Shown in pieces: positions 1-6,937 of a DNA stretch of 8,882 bases (position 1 is its first letter; every line of letters starts with the position of its first letter). The translations under genes were made by a program, and so were the position numbers. Origin of the DNA: Planctomycetaceae bacterium (GTDB taxonomy: Bacteria > Planctomycetota > Planctomycetia > Pirellulales > Thermoguttaceae); NCBI GenBank assembly GCA_031274045.1, contig JAISQS010000438.1, positions 1 through 8,882 on the forward strand. The letters are read 5' to 3'. The notes under the pieces were generated by a model, which searched no databases, was not told where the DNA came from, and saw only the letters and a program-made list of their open reading frames with translations.

Positions 1-718
1 CTTCAATCGGCACCGGACTGACGTTATCCTCACCAAAACGATCCGGCGCAACTATATTCCGCACATGAGAATACACACCATCAAAACGACGCTCAAAAAT
101 CGCGATACCATGACTACGCATACCAACAAACATGTTGCCGTCATAATCAAACGCCAACGACGAAACCTGATCTTCAAGCAGTCCGTCGTAGCGAGTGATG
201 TGTTGCCAATCATCAAAAAAAACACGATACCGCGTCAAACCCGCCGATGTCGCAATCCAAACATCGCCGTCCAGCGGACAAATTTTTATATCAAAAATCC
301 GCTCGCCAATCGGACCATCAACAACATCATAATTTTTCCAATCTTTCCCATTGAAAACCGAAACGCCCGTATTCAAATGTCCAACCCACAAGCGTCCAAG
401 TTTATCAATTGCCAAAGCGTAACCATTGTTATCGCCGAGACCGTTTTTTGTTGTGAATTGAGAAACTTTGCCGTCAACTTGACAATGAAAAACGCCCTCA
501 TCTTCCGTGCCGACCCAAGCCCCATTGTCACCATCCGAAATTAGCGCAACAATAAATCGCGCATTCATACCACGAACTTTCTGAACATCAGGGACTGGCA
601 GGTTTGGAACAGGTTGTTTTGTATCCGTATTATTTTGAGCAAAAGCAATCAGAGAGAACATTGTGATTGCGAGAACAAATAACGTTGCGCAAATTAAATT
701 TGATTTGATTGATGTCAT
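1..718 (-). CDS. Exported beta-propeller protein, two-component-regulator propeller type (3' end outside window)
   Basis: Reading leftward from the ATG at 718, the frame stays open for 239 codons to the window edge, so the C-terminus is missing. Residues 1-27 form a clear signal peptide: a basic start (MTSIK), a hydrophobic core, and a likely signal peptidase I site after A-F-A at 27. From about residue 55, four blade-like repeats follow, each with a 'D-x-x-G-x-hWVG' core: GAWVGT near 66-71, GRLWVGH near 108-114, GDVWIAT near 151-157 and GNMFVGM near 194-200. This is the pattern of Reg_prop repeats, which form the periplasmic ligand-sensing propellers of hybrid histidine kinases and also occur in stand-alone exported proteins. 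Which type this is cannot be told without the C-terminus. The bases ahead of the start contain AAGAAG at Shine-Dalgarno distance, weak but the best in the window. Export and propeller fold are well supported; ligand and role are unknown. Confidence 0.85.
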   Translation of the reverse strand, partial: MTSIKSNLICATLFVLAITMFSLIAFAQNNTDTKQPVPNLPVPDVQKVRGMNARFIVALISDGDNGAWVGTEDEGVFHCQVDGKVSQFTTKNGLGDNNGYALAIDKLGRLWVGHLNTGVSVFNGKDWKNYDVVDGPIGERIFDIKICPLDGDVWIATSAGLTRYRVFFDDWQHITRYDGLLEDQVSSLAFDYDGNMFVGMRSHGIAIFERRFDGVYSHVRNIVAPDRFGEDNVSPVPIE

Positions 719-761
719 GTGCTTCTTGGGTTTGTTGTTTTTTGGGGTTAGAGATTGAAAT

Positions 762-781
762 GTTCTTGCGTGTACAAGAAC
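762..781. promoter_or_regulatory. Operator-like palindrome in the leader of the propeller gene
   Basis: GTTCTTG (762-768) and CAAGAAC (775-781) are perfect 7-bp inverted arms with a 6-bp centre. They lie about 8 to 27 bases downstream of the predicted start site of the leftward promoter and 44 bases ahead of the ATG. The spacing suits a dimeric repressor blocking transcription just after initiation. A small RNA hairpin in the leader is the alternative. No regulator family is recognised from the arms. Confidence 0.4.
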
Positions 782-795
782 CAGAATTAGGCGAA

Positions 796-824
796 AGTCT
801 AGATTGCGCAAGAAGAGATGTCAA
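796..824 (-). promoter_or_regulatory. Sigma70-like promoter for the leftward propeller gene
   Basis: On the minus strand, TTGACA (819-824) is a perfect -35 hexamer. It is followed, after exactly 17 bases, by TAGACT (796-801), which matches 4 of 6 positions of TATAAT. Transcription would start near 789 and give a leader of about 70 nt before the ATG at 718. Hexamers, spacing and position are all seen in the sequence; use in the cell is inferred. Confidence 0.6.
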
Positions 825-910
825 GCGAGTGAGTCATCTTACGCAAAAATTTTCAACGCAGTAGAGCAATTGGGAATAATTCACAGGAAGTTAATGGAAG
901 AATATTGTCA

Positions 911-990
911 ACAGATTTTACAGATTTATACAGATTAGTTTTTTTTAGCACACAGATAACGCAGATTGTCAGGATTTACGCAGATTTTTT
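911..990. repeat. Degenerate array of about 10-bp CAGATT units
   Basis: About seven short units built on the core (C/G)AGATT or close variants follow one another: ACAGATTTT, ACAGATTTAT, ACAGATTAG, then CACAGATAA, CGCAGATTG, TCAGGATTTA and CGCAGATTTT. Period and spacing drift between 9 and 10 bases, apart from a T-rich break at 937-949. No ORF with coding character covers the array. It has the look of an intergenic dispersed repeat, but I cannot name the family. Confidence 0.55.
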
Positions 991-1056
991 TATAAATGCC
1001 TGTTCTTCTTTATCTACGAATATCTTTAAAATTTGTGTCATCTGCGTGCTAAAAAA
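941..1056. repeat. Imperfect inverted repeat, TTTTTTAGCAC...GTGCTAAAAAA, about 116 bp
   Basis: The arm at 941-957 (TTTTTTAGCACACAGAT) matches the reverse complement of 1040-1056 (ATCTGCGTGCTAAAAAA) at 16 of 17 positions. The interior carries the second half of the AGATT-type units. Size and terminal symmetry would suit a small non-autonomous mobile element or a folded intergenic RNA, but no target-site duplication is obvious. The stretch from 1057 to 1152 shows nothing I can name. Confidence 0.5.
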
Positions 1057-1152
1057 GGTTAAGGTAGATATTTTTTTATTGTCAATAGCTACTAAGGTTG
1101 TTTTGTTGGGAAAAATAAGGTTATGGACAAGGTTGATTAGATCGGATATTGT

Positions 1153-1177
1153 GCTGACATATTATAACGGATGTTCC
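1153..1177 (+). repeat. Left terminal inverted repeat of the decayed IS
   Basis: The sequence holds GCTGAC (1153-1158), a 9-bp spacer and CGGATGTTCC (1168-1177). Both hexamer and decamer recur exactly, in inverted orientation and the same order, at the right end, with a 7-bp spacer there. Differences in the spacer are mostly transitions plus a 2-base indel, as expected for ageing IS ends. Confidence 0.6.
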
Positions 1178-1435
1178 TTTGTTTTTTGGGAGGATTTTTG
1201 GTTTAAGTTATTTGTGAGTTGGGAGTTATTTCTAAAATTTATCCCAAAAGTGCGCCCGGTAACATTTTTTATTTTTTGCGTAATTTTGTAGATTTTGCGA
1301 AATATTGTGCGCCCGTATGCGTTTTATAGTGTGTTGGGGCGATGCGGGCGGGCGGTGTTGGCGGGTTGGCGGTTCGTTGCGTTGCCGGTATTTTTTGGGT
1401 GTGGAAACTATTTGTTTTTAATCGGGAGCAGAATC

Positions 1436-1998
1436 ATGTATGTTGACCGGATACGTCACAAACAACCTAACGGAAAAATTTATACGCAATACCTCCTTCG
1501 CACATCACGCCGCGAAGGAGAAAAAACTATCAAGACGACCATTTTGAATATCACCAGTTGGGGCAACGAGACCTGCGAGGCAATTGCTTATGCCATCAAG
1601 AATCGCCAATCTATTGCCCAATTGATTGCAGAATCGTCCAAACGTACATCTGCCGCAAATGACTCTGTGTCGTTGAACGCGGATTTATCGTACGATAATA
1701 TTCGCCCTGTTGTATTACAAGGCAAGCCTATTGGTGCGGATTAGATTTGACAGTGGAAGAGGGAATCAGGTTATTGGAAACATTGGAAACATTGGGAACA
1801 ATTCAACTCCAACTCCCAAACCAAAAAAATAAATCAAAAAACGTAACAATCAACAGCGTGCCAACCCCACGCGGGGAGGTTGCGGAGTTATTCCGTCTTG
1901 TGAATATCCCTGCCCCCGAGTTCGTCCCCGCCGGAAAAATAAAACAAACCAACCCTGTGGACAGTAAGAAAAAATTAAAAACTCGACGTAAATCCTAA
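1436..1998 (+). pseudogene. Transposase remnant, IS1634/IS4-like: N- and C-terminal parts, catalytic core deleted
   Basis: The first piece starts at the ATG at 1436, preceded by GGGAG seven bases upstream, and runs to the TAG at 1742-1744. Its N-terminus (MYVDRIRHKQPNGKIYTQYL, then TTILNITSW) matches the 'MYIxR...LLxES.R..GKV.KRT..NLS.W' opening known in IS1634-type transposases. The second piece, in the -1 frame, can be read from about 1747 to the TAA ending at 1998. It holds a T-V-E-E-G-I-R-L-L motif, a T-P-R-G-E-V-A-E-L-F segment and a basic tail ending KKKLKTRRKS, resembling the C-terminus of such enzymes. Together they give about 185 residues where about 450-550 are usual, with no DDE motif. 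The frame extends upstream to 1295 without a stop, but that part lacks a start site or coding character. An alternative is two unrelated small proteins; I consider this less likely given the flanking inverted repeats. Confidence 0.6.
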
Positions 1999-2041
1999 AA
2001 ATAAACCACATTTACATGCAAACATCATAGCGACTTAAAAC

Positions 2042-2064
2042 GGAACATCCGCTACAACGTCAGC
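2042..2064 (-). repeat. Right terminal inverted repeat of the decayed IS
   Basis: On the minus strand this reads GCTGAC (2059-2064), a 7-bp spacer, then CGGATGTTCC (2042-2051), mirroring the left end. It lies 43 bp past the stop codon at 1998 of the transposase remnant, which is where an IS end is expected. Confidence 0.6.
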
Positions 2065-2071
2065 GTTTTTT
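2050..2071 (+). terminator. Weak terminator-like hairpin at the right IS end
   Basis: CGCT (2050-2053) pairs with AGCG (2062-2065) over an 8-base loop and is followed directly by six T (2066-2071). The stem is short, so this is at best a weak factor-independent terminator. Its position just after the transposase remnant and inside the IS terminus would suit stopping transcripts that leave the element. Confidence 0.25.
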
Positions 2072-2504
2072 GGTTTTGGGAGATAGAAATTCCGGTGCGT
2101 AAACCGCCCCAATATCGGAGAGCAATAATGATTTACTGGCGACGTTATTCACCAAGAAAGCCCAGCGGTCGGTTAGCCACTTTACGTTGCCGCCCGGTGG
2201 TCGGTTGCCCATCTTACGTTGACTACCTTACGATCACCAATAATTTTCATACCCAATCTCGTCAGTAGCAAGCTACCGTCGCTAACGTCACGCTAAGGCA
2301 TTTATGACTTGTGTGGTACGGCGAGGGGCGTTGTCTTGCATCTACTTTTGGAATTTTCTAAATTCTTTTACTCAAGAACAACCGGTAATTCTGCCGAAAC
2401 ACTACCTAGCTGTCTGTGGAAAATCGATACAACCGCTACAACCCGAAAAAGAATATCACCCGAAGAATTTCTCAACCCGCAAAATCCGTTTACATAAACT
2501 CAAT
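2065..2504. other. Non-coding stretch between IS remnant and the 1404-residue gene
   Basis: About 440 bases without a convincing gene. Two overlapping short frames beginning near 2304-2309 end at 2621 and 2497; they have no Shine-Dalgarno site, no recognisable domain and no coding signature. The left half carries the 23-bp direct repeat at 2167-2221, and 2270-2300 has a run of similar short words (GCTACCG, GCTAACG, GCTAAGG), which suggests intergenic repeat material. The rest shows nothing I can name. Confidence 0.5.
2167..2221 (+). repeat. Two copies of a 23-bp degenerate direct repeat
   Basis: The stretch 2167-2189 begins GGTCGGTTAGCC and ends TTACGTTG. The stretch 2199-2221 begins GGTCGGTTGCCC and ends TTACGTTG. 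They agree at 19 of 23 positions and start 32 bp apart. A shorter echo, CTACCTTACG, follows the second copy. They lie just outside the IS right end, in non-coding sequence. Confidence 0.5.
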
Positions 2505-2512
2505 TTGACAGC

Positions 2513-2556
2513 AGTATTAAGCAAATTGCAATCAAGTATTAGGCAAATTACAATCA
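2513..2556 (+). repeat. Perfectly abutting tandem duplication, 22 bp x 2
   Basis: Unit 1 (2513-2534) opens AGTATTAAGC and ends AATTGCAATCA. Unit 2 (2535-2556) opens AGTATTAGGC and ends AATTACAATCA. They match at 20 of 22 positions with no bases between them. A 22-bp period is close to two turns of B-DNA, so a regulator bound to both copies would sit on one face. The pair ends 69 bp before the ATG at 2626. Confidence 0.7.
2526..2554 (+). promoter_or_regulatory. Candidate promoter of the 1404-residue gene, spanning the tandem duplication
   Basis: TTGCAA (2526-2531, 4 of 6 to TTGACA) and TACAAT (2549-2554, 5 of 6 to TATAAT) are separated by 17 bases. The -35-like box lies in the first 22-bp unit and the -10-like box in the second, at nearly the same place within each unit. 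Transcription would start near 2561, giving a leader of about 65 nt. A perfect TTGACA at 2505-2510 lies just upstream but has no good -10 at proper spacing. Confidence 0.45.
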
Positions 2557-2625
2557 CAAACGAAACCTCATATTTCGAACGGTTTAAAATGTATGGATGC
2601 CAAATAAACAGGCAACCCTAAATCA

Positions 2626-5600
2626 ATGAAGTCAAAAATTCCCCCGCAAAACACGAAGAATACAATGAAAATAATTACTACCAAATCAATATATATTGAA
2701 ACCGCGATAATATCGTTTTTGATTGCGGTATTGTTGAACTGTTCAATTTTCGGCGCGAGTAGTTTTGCAGACGACACCGCCTCCTCAAACAGCTCAACCA
2801 CAACCACCACTACCGCCACAACAACCGACTCAACAACCACGCCCCCCACAGCTCCCACAACTTCAGCCGCCACATCCTCCGTAACTTCCGAAACCAAAAT
2901 TGCAACAAAATTACGCACAACAAATCAACCAAAAGCACCAAACAACATCAGCACCGATCCGAACTCACCCGCTCCAAAAACAAAAGCAAAATTCAACCTC
3001 AGCCTAAACTCAAACATCGAACAGAACTCCGAACAAAAAGAATCCACACAAACAAAAGAATCCACAACCCCACAAAAAAATAACCAAAAAGAAATTTCCA
3101 ACTTGATCACAGACTCGGACTCGAACCCTGACTCGGACTCTAACCCGAATAACCCGAACACGAACACAAACCCGAAACCGAACTTGGACTCTAACTCGAA
3201 TCCTATCTTGACCGCAAAACCAAACTCGAACGCAAACACGAACACGAATTTGGACACGAACACGAAACAAGAATCAGCCCCGAAATCCAATTTGACCTCA
3301 TCCAATTTGACATCACCCGATTTGACCACGAATCCTAACACCGACCTGACTTCGACTCCGTCAAATTTAACCAGATCGAACTTGCCGCAATCAGGCACCA
3401 CAACCCAAAGAAATAACGGCACAATTACAGAACCGGTCAATAAAATTGATCCTAAAATTGATCCTGCCGAAATCGAAGAGCCGTTCAAGATTGCTCAGTC
3501 AAATAAGCCGAAATTGGGATTCAGCGACAAACCGAATGTTACCGTGAACACTCCGCAAGATAACAGCAAAACAGACGGCGGTTGGACTGCAATTGTTCCG
3601 CACGAGACAGAACGCGGCACAAGTAAAGTTGATGATAAATTTGGCGCGGATTCGGAATTACGGGTTGCGGACAGGAATCAAAATCTTTTGCCAAATAAAA
3701 CTGATGGTCAAAATAAAATTCCAAACATCGGAAATTGGGACGCTCAACCAAAAGATGTTGCCGACACAGACACCCAAAAAATCACCCAAAAAAATCCGAC
3801 ACCCGTCACAACGGAATTTTCAACACCAACCACACCAATAACACCGACAACACCGACCGTCTTGCCGCTAAATCAAGATATAACAAACGGGCAAGATTCC
3901 ATCGGCGACGAACTCAAAGAACCTACTCCAATTCCGCCAATTCCGGCTATAACTCAACCGCTCATTGATGATGATTCGCAAAAACTGCTTGACGACAACG
4001 TGACCGAACCAAGAAAAAAATTACAAAATCCAACTCCAGCCGAAACACAAGAATTTAGCACAACCCAAGAACCAACAATTGAAAATACCACACCAACACC
4101 AACAACACCAAATAATTTTCCAGAAGCAACAACAGCAGAAGAAATCACAAAACGACTCAACGATATTGAAAAAGAAAAGCAGTTGTTGGAGCAGATGTTG
4201 ATGAGTGAAATTGACAAGGCAAATAACACCGATAATCAACCAAAAATCGAATCAAATAACGACGACCAAAACGTCGGAACCGCCCGCACCAGTACACAAA
4301 ATATAACCAAAAATGACAACAAAATAATCGATAAACCAAGCGATGACATTGCAAGAATAATCGACGAAAAAGTTGTCGGAAAAGATGAAGCCAAAAAAAC
4401 AGAACCCATAACAGACAATAAAACAAACACCGAAAGCACCGAAACCAAAGTCAAAGCCGAAGACAAAACTGAAACCGAAGACAAAACCGAAGCCAAAGCC
4501 AAAGACGAAGAGAAAACTGACGCTGAAACAGAAAGCAAAACCGAAGAAAGAGTCGAGGAAGAAGAAGTCGAAGGTGAAAAAGTCGAAGGTGAGTCGGAGT
4601 CTGAAATTGGTACATTGGAGTTGCCTGATTTTGACTTGGAGGATGCGGAAGTTATCAAGGGATTGATTGATCCGAGTCGTGTTGGTGATCCGCATGGGGT
4701 TGCCAAAATAAAGTTGATGTATGAGGAGATAGTCAATGGACTGAAGGGTCGGAATATGTCGGGCAAGTATGAGCGTTGGAAGGAGTATGCGAGGAGTACG
4801 TTGCGAAATTCTGCCGGAATAAATACCGGTAGTGAGCTTGATGGTCGTGCGCGTTTGAGTTGGTATCAGAAACTTTACAATGAACCGATATATTCGATTT
4901 TTGAGTCGGAGGAGTTTACGCGTAAGTTGCATGATGGTTTGAAGGGGAATCATCGTTTTATTGGCGAGTCGATGGCGATAATTCGCGAAAAGTTAGACAT
5001 TCCCGCTCGTCACGACAAGGTTATAAATTTTCCCGTGTGCGAGACTCCGATTGACGCAATCGCGGAAGTCAAACGTGTCTTGATCTCCGCTCAAATGCAC
5101 CACTCACGGGCAATTTCAACTTTGACCACAAGCGAACAGACAGAGTTAGTCGGCAATTTAGTTTCAACGTTTGTCGGACCCGGTTGTGTTAATGGTCATA
5201 CGATTCCGAGTCGGACTTATGGTCGCAAACTTTTGTCAATACTTGAGAAGATTGACAGGTCAGCGATGCACGATGCAGGTGAGGCGTTTATTCCGTTGCT
5301 CAATAAGAGTCTTATTGAGTTGCTTGACAAGTTGCCGGAAAATGCGTTGCCGTCGGTTTTGATTGGCGGTCAAACATTCCAACGTCTCGCGACATCCGCA
5401 GGCGATATTATTATCGGCGGTCGTGGCAATAACACTTACGATTTGGACAATCCTGATTTTCGTGATGTGGTTTGCGTGATTGATCTCGGCGGTGATGATA
5501 CGTACCGTGATGGGACGAGCGGGTTGCATAGACCTGTTATGTTGATAATGGACTTGCACGGCAACGACACCTATTCCGCAACCCGACCGGGCGTACAAGG

Positions 5601-6840
5601 CGGTACGATTTTGGGAGTGTCGGTGTTGATTGATGTTGAGGGAGATGATCGTTATAACGCGGTTGATATTGCTCAAGGTTCATCTATTGGCGGAATCGGA
5701 ATGCTTTTTGACTTCGACGGCAACGACAGCTACAAAGGTCTGCGGCGAGTGCAAGCTCACGCTTTGTCCGGTGTTGGCGTGTTGATTGATCGAGCCGGTC
5801 AAGATAATTATCACGCGGCAATGTGGGCGCAAGCATTCGGTGCGCCTGCGGGATTTGCGGTGTTGGAGGATACGTCGGGCAATGATCATTATTATTGCGG
5901 CGGTCTTTATATTGATTCTTATCCTGAGCATCCCGGCTATGATGGTTGGGGTCAAGGAATCGGTGCAGGTATACGCCAAGTAGCGAATGGCGGAATTGGA
6001 GTATTGTTGGAAGGAGCTGGTGATGACGTGTATGAGGTAGATTATTTCGGTCATGGAGGCGGGTACTGGTTGGGTGCCGGATTTGCAAGAGATTTTGGCG
6101 GCAACGATGTAAGACACGGCACCACGCTAACCGCATACAACGGCTCACCAAGACGAGAAAACAAATGGACTCGTTTCGCGAATGGTTTTGGTTGTCATTA
6201 TTCGGTTGGGTATTGTTTTGACGATGAGGGGAATGATGTTTACGGCGGTACGATTATGGGAACCGGAATGGCGTGGGATTTGTCGATGGGTTATCTTTGC
6301 GATTTTAACGGCAGCGATAAATTCACCGCAACAGGAGGGATGACACAAGGAGTCGGTGCCGAAGGAAGCATCGGCGTGCTGTTTTCATACGGCGGTAACG
6401 ATACATACAACGGTAGAAATCAAGCATACGCAAACAGCAATATTACTTATCATTCACCGTCAAACTGCGGTAGTAATTTCAGTTTTGTTATCAACTACGG
6501 CGGAACAGATACATACGGTTGCGGGGCAAAAAATAATGTCATTGTACAAAGAGGTTCAGCCGGAGGATTCTTGATCGATAGACCAACAAACAGCGAAGCA
6601 GCCGAAGAAATTGTAAAGTTGCAAAAGGCAATTGAATTGAGAACGAACGAAATCGCAGCATACGACGCTGAACAAGAACAACTGAAAAAAGAAGCCGCCG
6701 CAAAAGGAAGACGATACATCCCAAGAAAAAGAAGACCAGCTCCACTCACCGCAGAACAACAAAGAATCATCAGCGCAGTACCAGACTTCGGAGAACCAAT
6801 AACATCAAAAATAACATCAACAGATACAAGCAAAAAATAA
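2626..6840 (+). CDS. Large exported protein with low-complexity stalk and D-x-x-G-x-D-x-Y repeats, function unknown
   Basis: The protein has 1404 residues from the ATG at 2626, but Met14 (2665) is the more likely start: it opens a normal signal peptide (MKIITTK, hydrophobic 27-44, likely cut after S-S-F-A at 48) and follows CGAAGAA. Residues 49-665 are low-complexity: Thr/Ser-rich (49-95), Asn/Asp/Pro/Thr-rich (160-260), a short coiled coil (504-533), and alternating Lys/Glu/Thr (600-663). Residues 666-925 look like a mainly helical globular domain. Residues 926-1300 hold about twelve units of hydrophobic-D-x-x-G-x-D-x-Y, with Tyr at 938, 960, 983, 1010, 1036, 1062, 1089, 1136, 1206, 1261 and 1297 and degenerate units near 1161 and 1231; Q-G/A and G-h-G-h-L motifs lie between many of them. 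Spacing is about 26 in the best region. The C-terminus (1306-1404) is charged, with a basic stretch (GRRYIPRKRRP) near 1365-1375. The Asp/Gly-rich turns suggest a beta-structured, perhaps calcium-binding, repeat domain held on a flexible stalk; this is inference, and no enzyme motif is seen. Confidence 0.85.
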   Translation: MKSKIPPQNTKNTMKIITTKSIYIETAIISFLIAVLLNCSIFGASSFADDTASSNSSTTTTTTATTTDSTTTPPTAPTTSAATSSVTSETKIATKLRTTNQPKAPNNISTDPNSPAPKTKAKFNLSLNSNIEQNSEQKESTQTKESTTPQKNNQKEISNLITDSDSNPDSDSNPNNPNTNTNPKPNLDSNSNPILTAKPNSNANTNTNLDTNTKQESAPKSNLTSSNLTSPDLTTNPNTDLTSTPSNLTRSNLPQSGTTTQRNNGTITEPVNKIDPKIDPAEIEEPFKIAQSNKPKLGFSDKPNVTVNTPQDNSKTDGGWTAIVPHETERGTSKVDDKFGADSELRVADRNQNLLPNKTDGQNKIPNIGNWDAQPKDVADTDTQKITQKNPTPVTTEFSTPTTPITPTTPTVLPLNQDITNGQDSIGDELKEPTPIPPIPAITQPLIDDDSQKLLDDNVTEPRKKLQNPTPAETQEFSTTQEPTIENTTPTPTTPNNFPEATTAEEITKRLNDIEKEKQLLEQMLMSEIDKANNTDNQPKIESNNDDQNVGTARTSTQNITKNDNKIIDKPSDDIARIIDEKVVGKDEAKKTEPITDNKTNTESTETKVKAEDKTETEDKTEAKAKDEEKTDAETESKTEERVEEEEVEGEKVEGESESEIGTLELPDFDLEDAEVIKGLIDPSRVGDPHGVAKIKLMYEEIVNGLKGRNMSGKYERWKEYARSTLRNSAGINTGSELDGRARLSWYQKLYNEPIYSIFESEEFTRKLHDGLKGNHRFIGESMAIIREKLDIPARHDKVINFPVCETPIDAIAEVKRVLISAQMHHSRAISTLTTSEQTELVGNLVSTFVGPGCVNGHTIPSRTYGRKLLSILEKIDRSAMHDAGEAFIPLLNKSLIELLDKLPENALPSVLIGGQTFQRLATSAGDIIIGGRGNNTYDLDNPDFRDVVCVIDLGGDDTYRDGTSGLHRPVMLIMDLHGNDTYSATRPGVQGGTILGVSVLIDVEGDDRYNAVDIAQGSSIGGIGMLFDFDGNDSYKGLRRVQAHALSGVGVLIDRAGQDNYHAAMWAQAFGAPAGFAVLEDTSGNDHYYCGGLYIDSYPEHPGYDGWGQGIGAGIRQVANGGIGVLLEGAGDDVYEVDYFGHGGGYWLGAGFARDFGGNDVRHGTTLTAYNGSPRRENKWTRFANGFGCHYSVGYCFDDEGNDVYGGTIMGTGMAWDLSMGYLCDFNGSDKFTATGGMTQGVGAEGSIGVLFSYGGNDTYNGRNQAYANSNITYHSPSNCGSNFSFVINYGGTDTYGCGAKNNVIVQRGSAGGFLIDRPTNSEAAEEIVKLQKAIELRTNEIAAYDAEQEQLKKEAAAKGRRYIPRKRRPAPLTAEQQRIISAVPDFGEPITSKITSTDTSKK
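3111..3270 (+). repeat. In-frame hexanucleotide-like repeat tract inside the stalk coding sequence
   Basis: Words of the form (A/G)AC(T/A)CG, AACCCG and AACACG recur in six-base steps, for instance ACTCGGACTCGAACCC, encoding Asp/Asn-Ser/Thr/Pro dipeptides at about residues 162-215. On the opposite strand the same tract reads as an open Arg-Val alternation, a by-product of the period. Six-base units keep the frame, so slippage would change stalk length without breaking the protein. Confidence 0.6.
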
Positions 6841-6849
6841 ATGAACCGA

Positions 6850-6904
6850 TTGTAATACGAAACTTGTAATACAAAACTGCAATACGAAACTTGTAACGCG
6901 AAAC
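6850..6904 (+). repeat. Four tandem 14-bp repeats between the two large genes
   Basis: The units are TTGTAATACGAAAC (6850-6863), TTGTAATACAAAAC (6864-6877), TGCAATACGAAAC (6878-6890, one base short) and TTGTAACGCGAAAC (6891-6904). They begin 10 bases after the stop codon of the 1404-residue gene. A perfect palindrome, CGAATTT-CA-AAATTCG (6904-6919), follows directly. The tract is non-coding and could be an array of protein-binding sites upstream of the next gene, or neutral tandem duplication. Confidence 0.75.
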
Positions 6905-6937
6905 GAATTTCAAAATTCGTTGAATACTGCCGCTGAA

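Larger units (their letters stand above)
1153..2064 (+). mobile_element. Decayed insertion sequence, IS1634/IS4-like, internally deleted
   Basis: The element is bounded by matching inverted ends: 1153-1177 on the left and 2042-2064 on the right. Between them lie two short reading frames that resemble the two ends of an IS1634-type transposase. IS elements of this family are generally well over 1.5 kb, so this 912-bp copy has probably lost about half its length, mainly the part that would encode the DDE catalytic domain. No flanking target-site duplication is visible, which suggests an old insertion or erosion of the flanks. Lacking a catalytic core, it cannot move on its own, but its ends could still be recognised by a related transposase. 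The family is assigned from memory of N- and C-terminal sequence patterns, not from a database search. Confidence 0.6.

Noticed and set aside
65..544. Plus-strand frame of 159 codons opposite the propeller gene
   Set aside because: It lies antisense to a gene with a signal peptide and four clear propeller blades, and has no domain of its own.
905..1291. Plus-strand frame of 128 codons over the AGATT array and left IS end
   Set aside because: Its product is a Phe/Ile/Val/Cys-rich string produced by AT-rich repeats; it crosses an IS boundary.
1336..1365. G-rich tract with four G runs, a possible G-quadruplex
   Set aside because: Loops of 6, 1 and 10 bases make it a poor candidate, and it lies within the decayed IS.
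1742..1752. Programmed -1 frameshift joining the two transposase pieces
   Set aside because: No slippery heptamer or downstream stem is seen at the junction, and the missing catalytic domain cannot be restored by a shift.
2513..2556. CRISPR-like repeats (also considered for 6850-6904)
   Set aside because: The units abut directly with no spacers and are too short for CRISPR repeats.
2304..2621. Two overlapping small frames ahead of the 1404-residue gene
   Set aside because: No ribosome site or recognisable motif; the longer frame runs through the tandem 22-bp repeats and the candidate promoter.
2650..2769. Lipoprotein signal (L-L-N-C at 36-39) in the 1404-residue protein
   Set aside because: Asn before the Cys does not fit a lipobox, and a good signal peptidase I site follows at residue 48.
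2925..3488. Long open frames on the minus strand opposite the 1404-residue gene, including an Arg-Val alternating frame at 3010-3270
   Set aside because: They mirror the low-complexity codons (few T-rich triplets) of the plus-strand gene; none has a start signal or a plausible fold.
4236..4953. Antisense frames rich in Ser/Val or Phe/Gly opposite the Lys/Glu/Thr tract
   Set aside because: Composition is the direct complement of the repeat codons GAA, AAA and ACC; no start site or domain.
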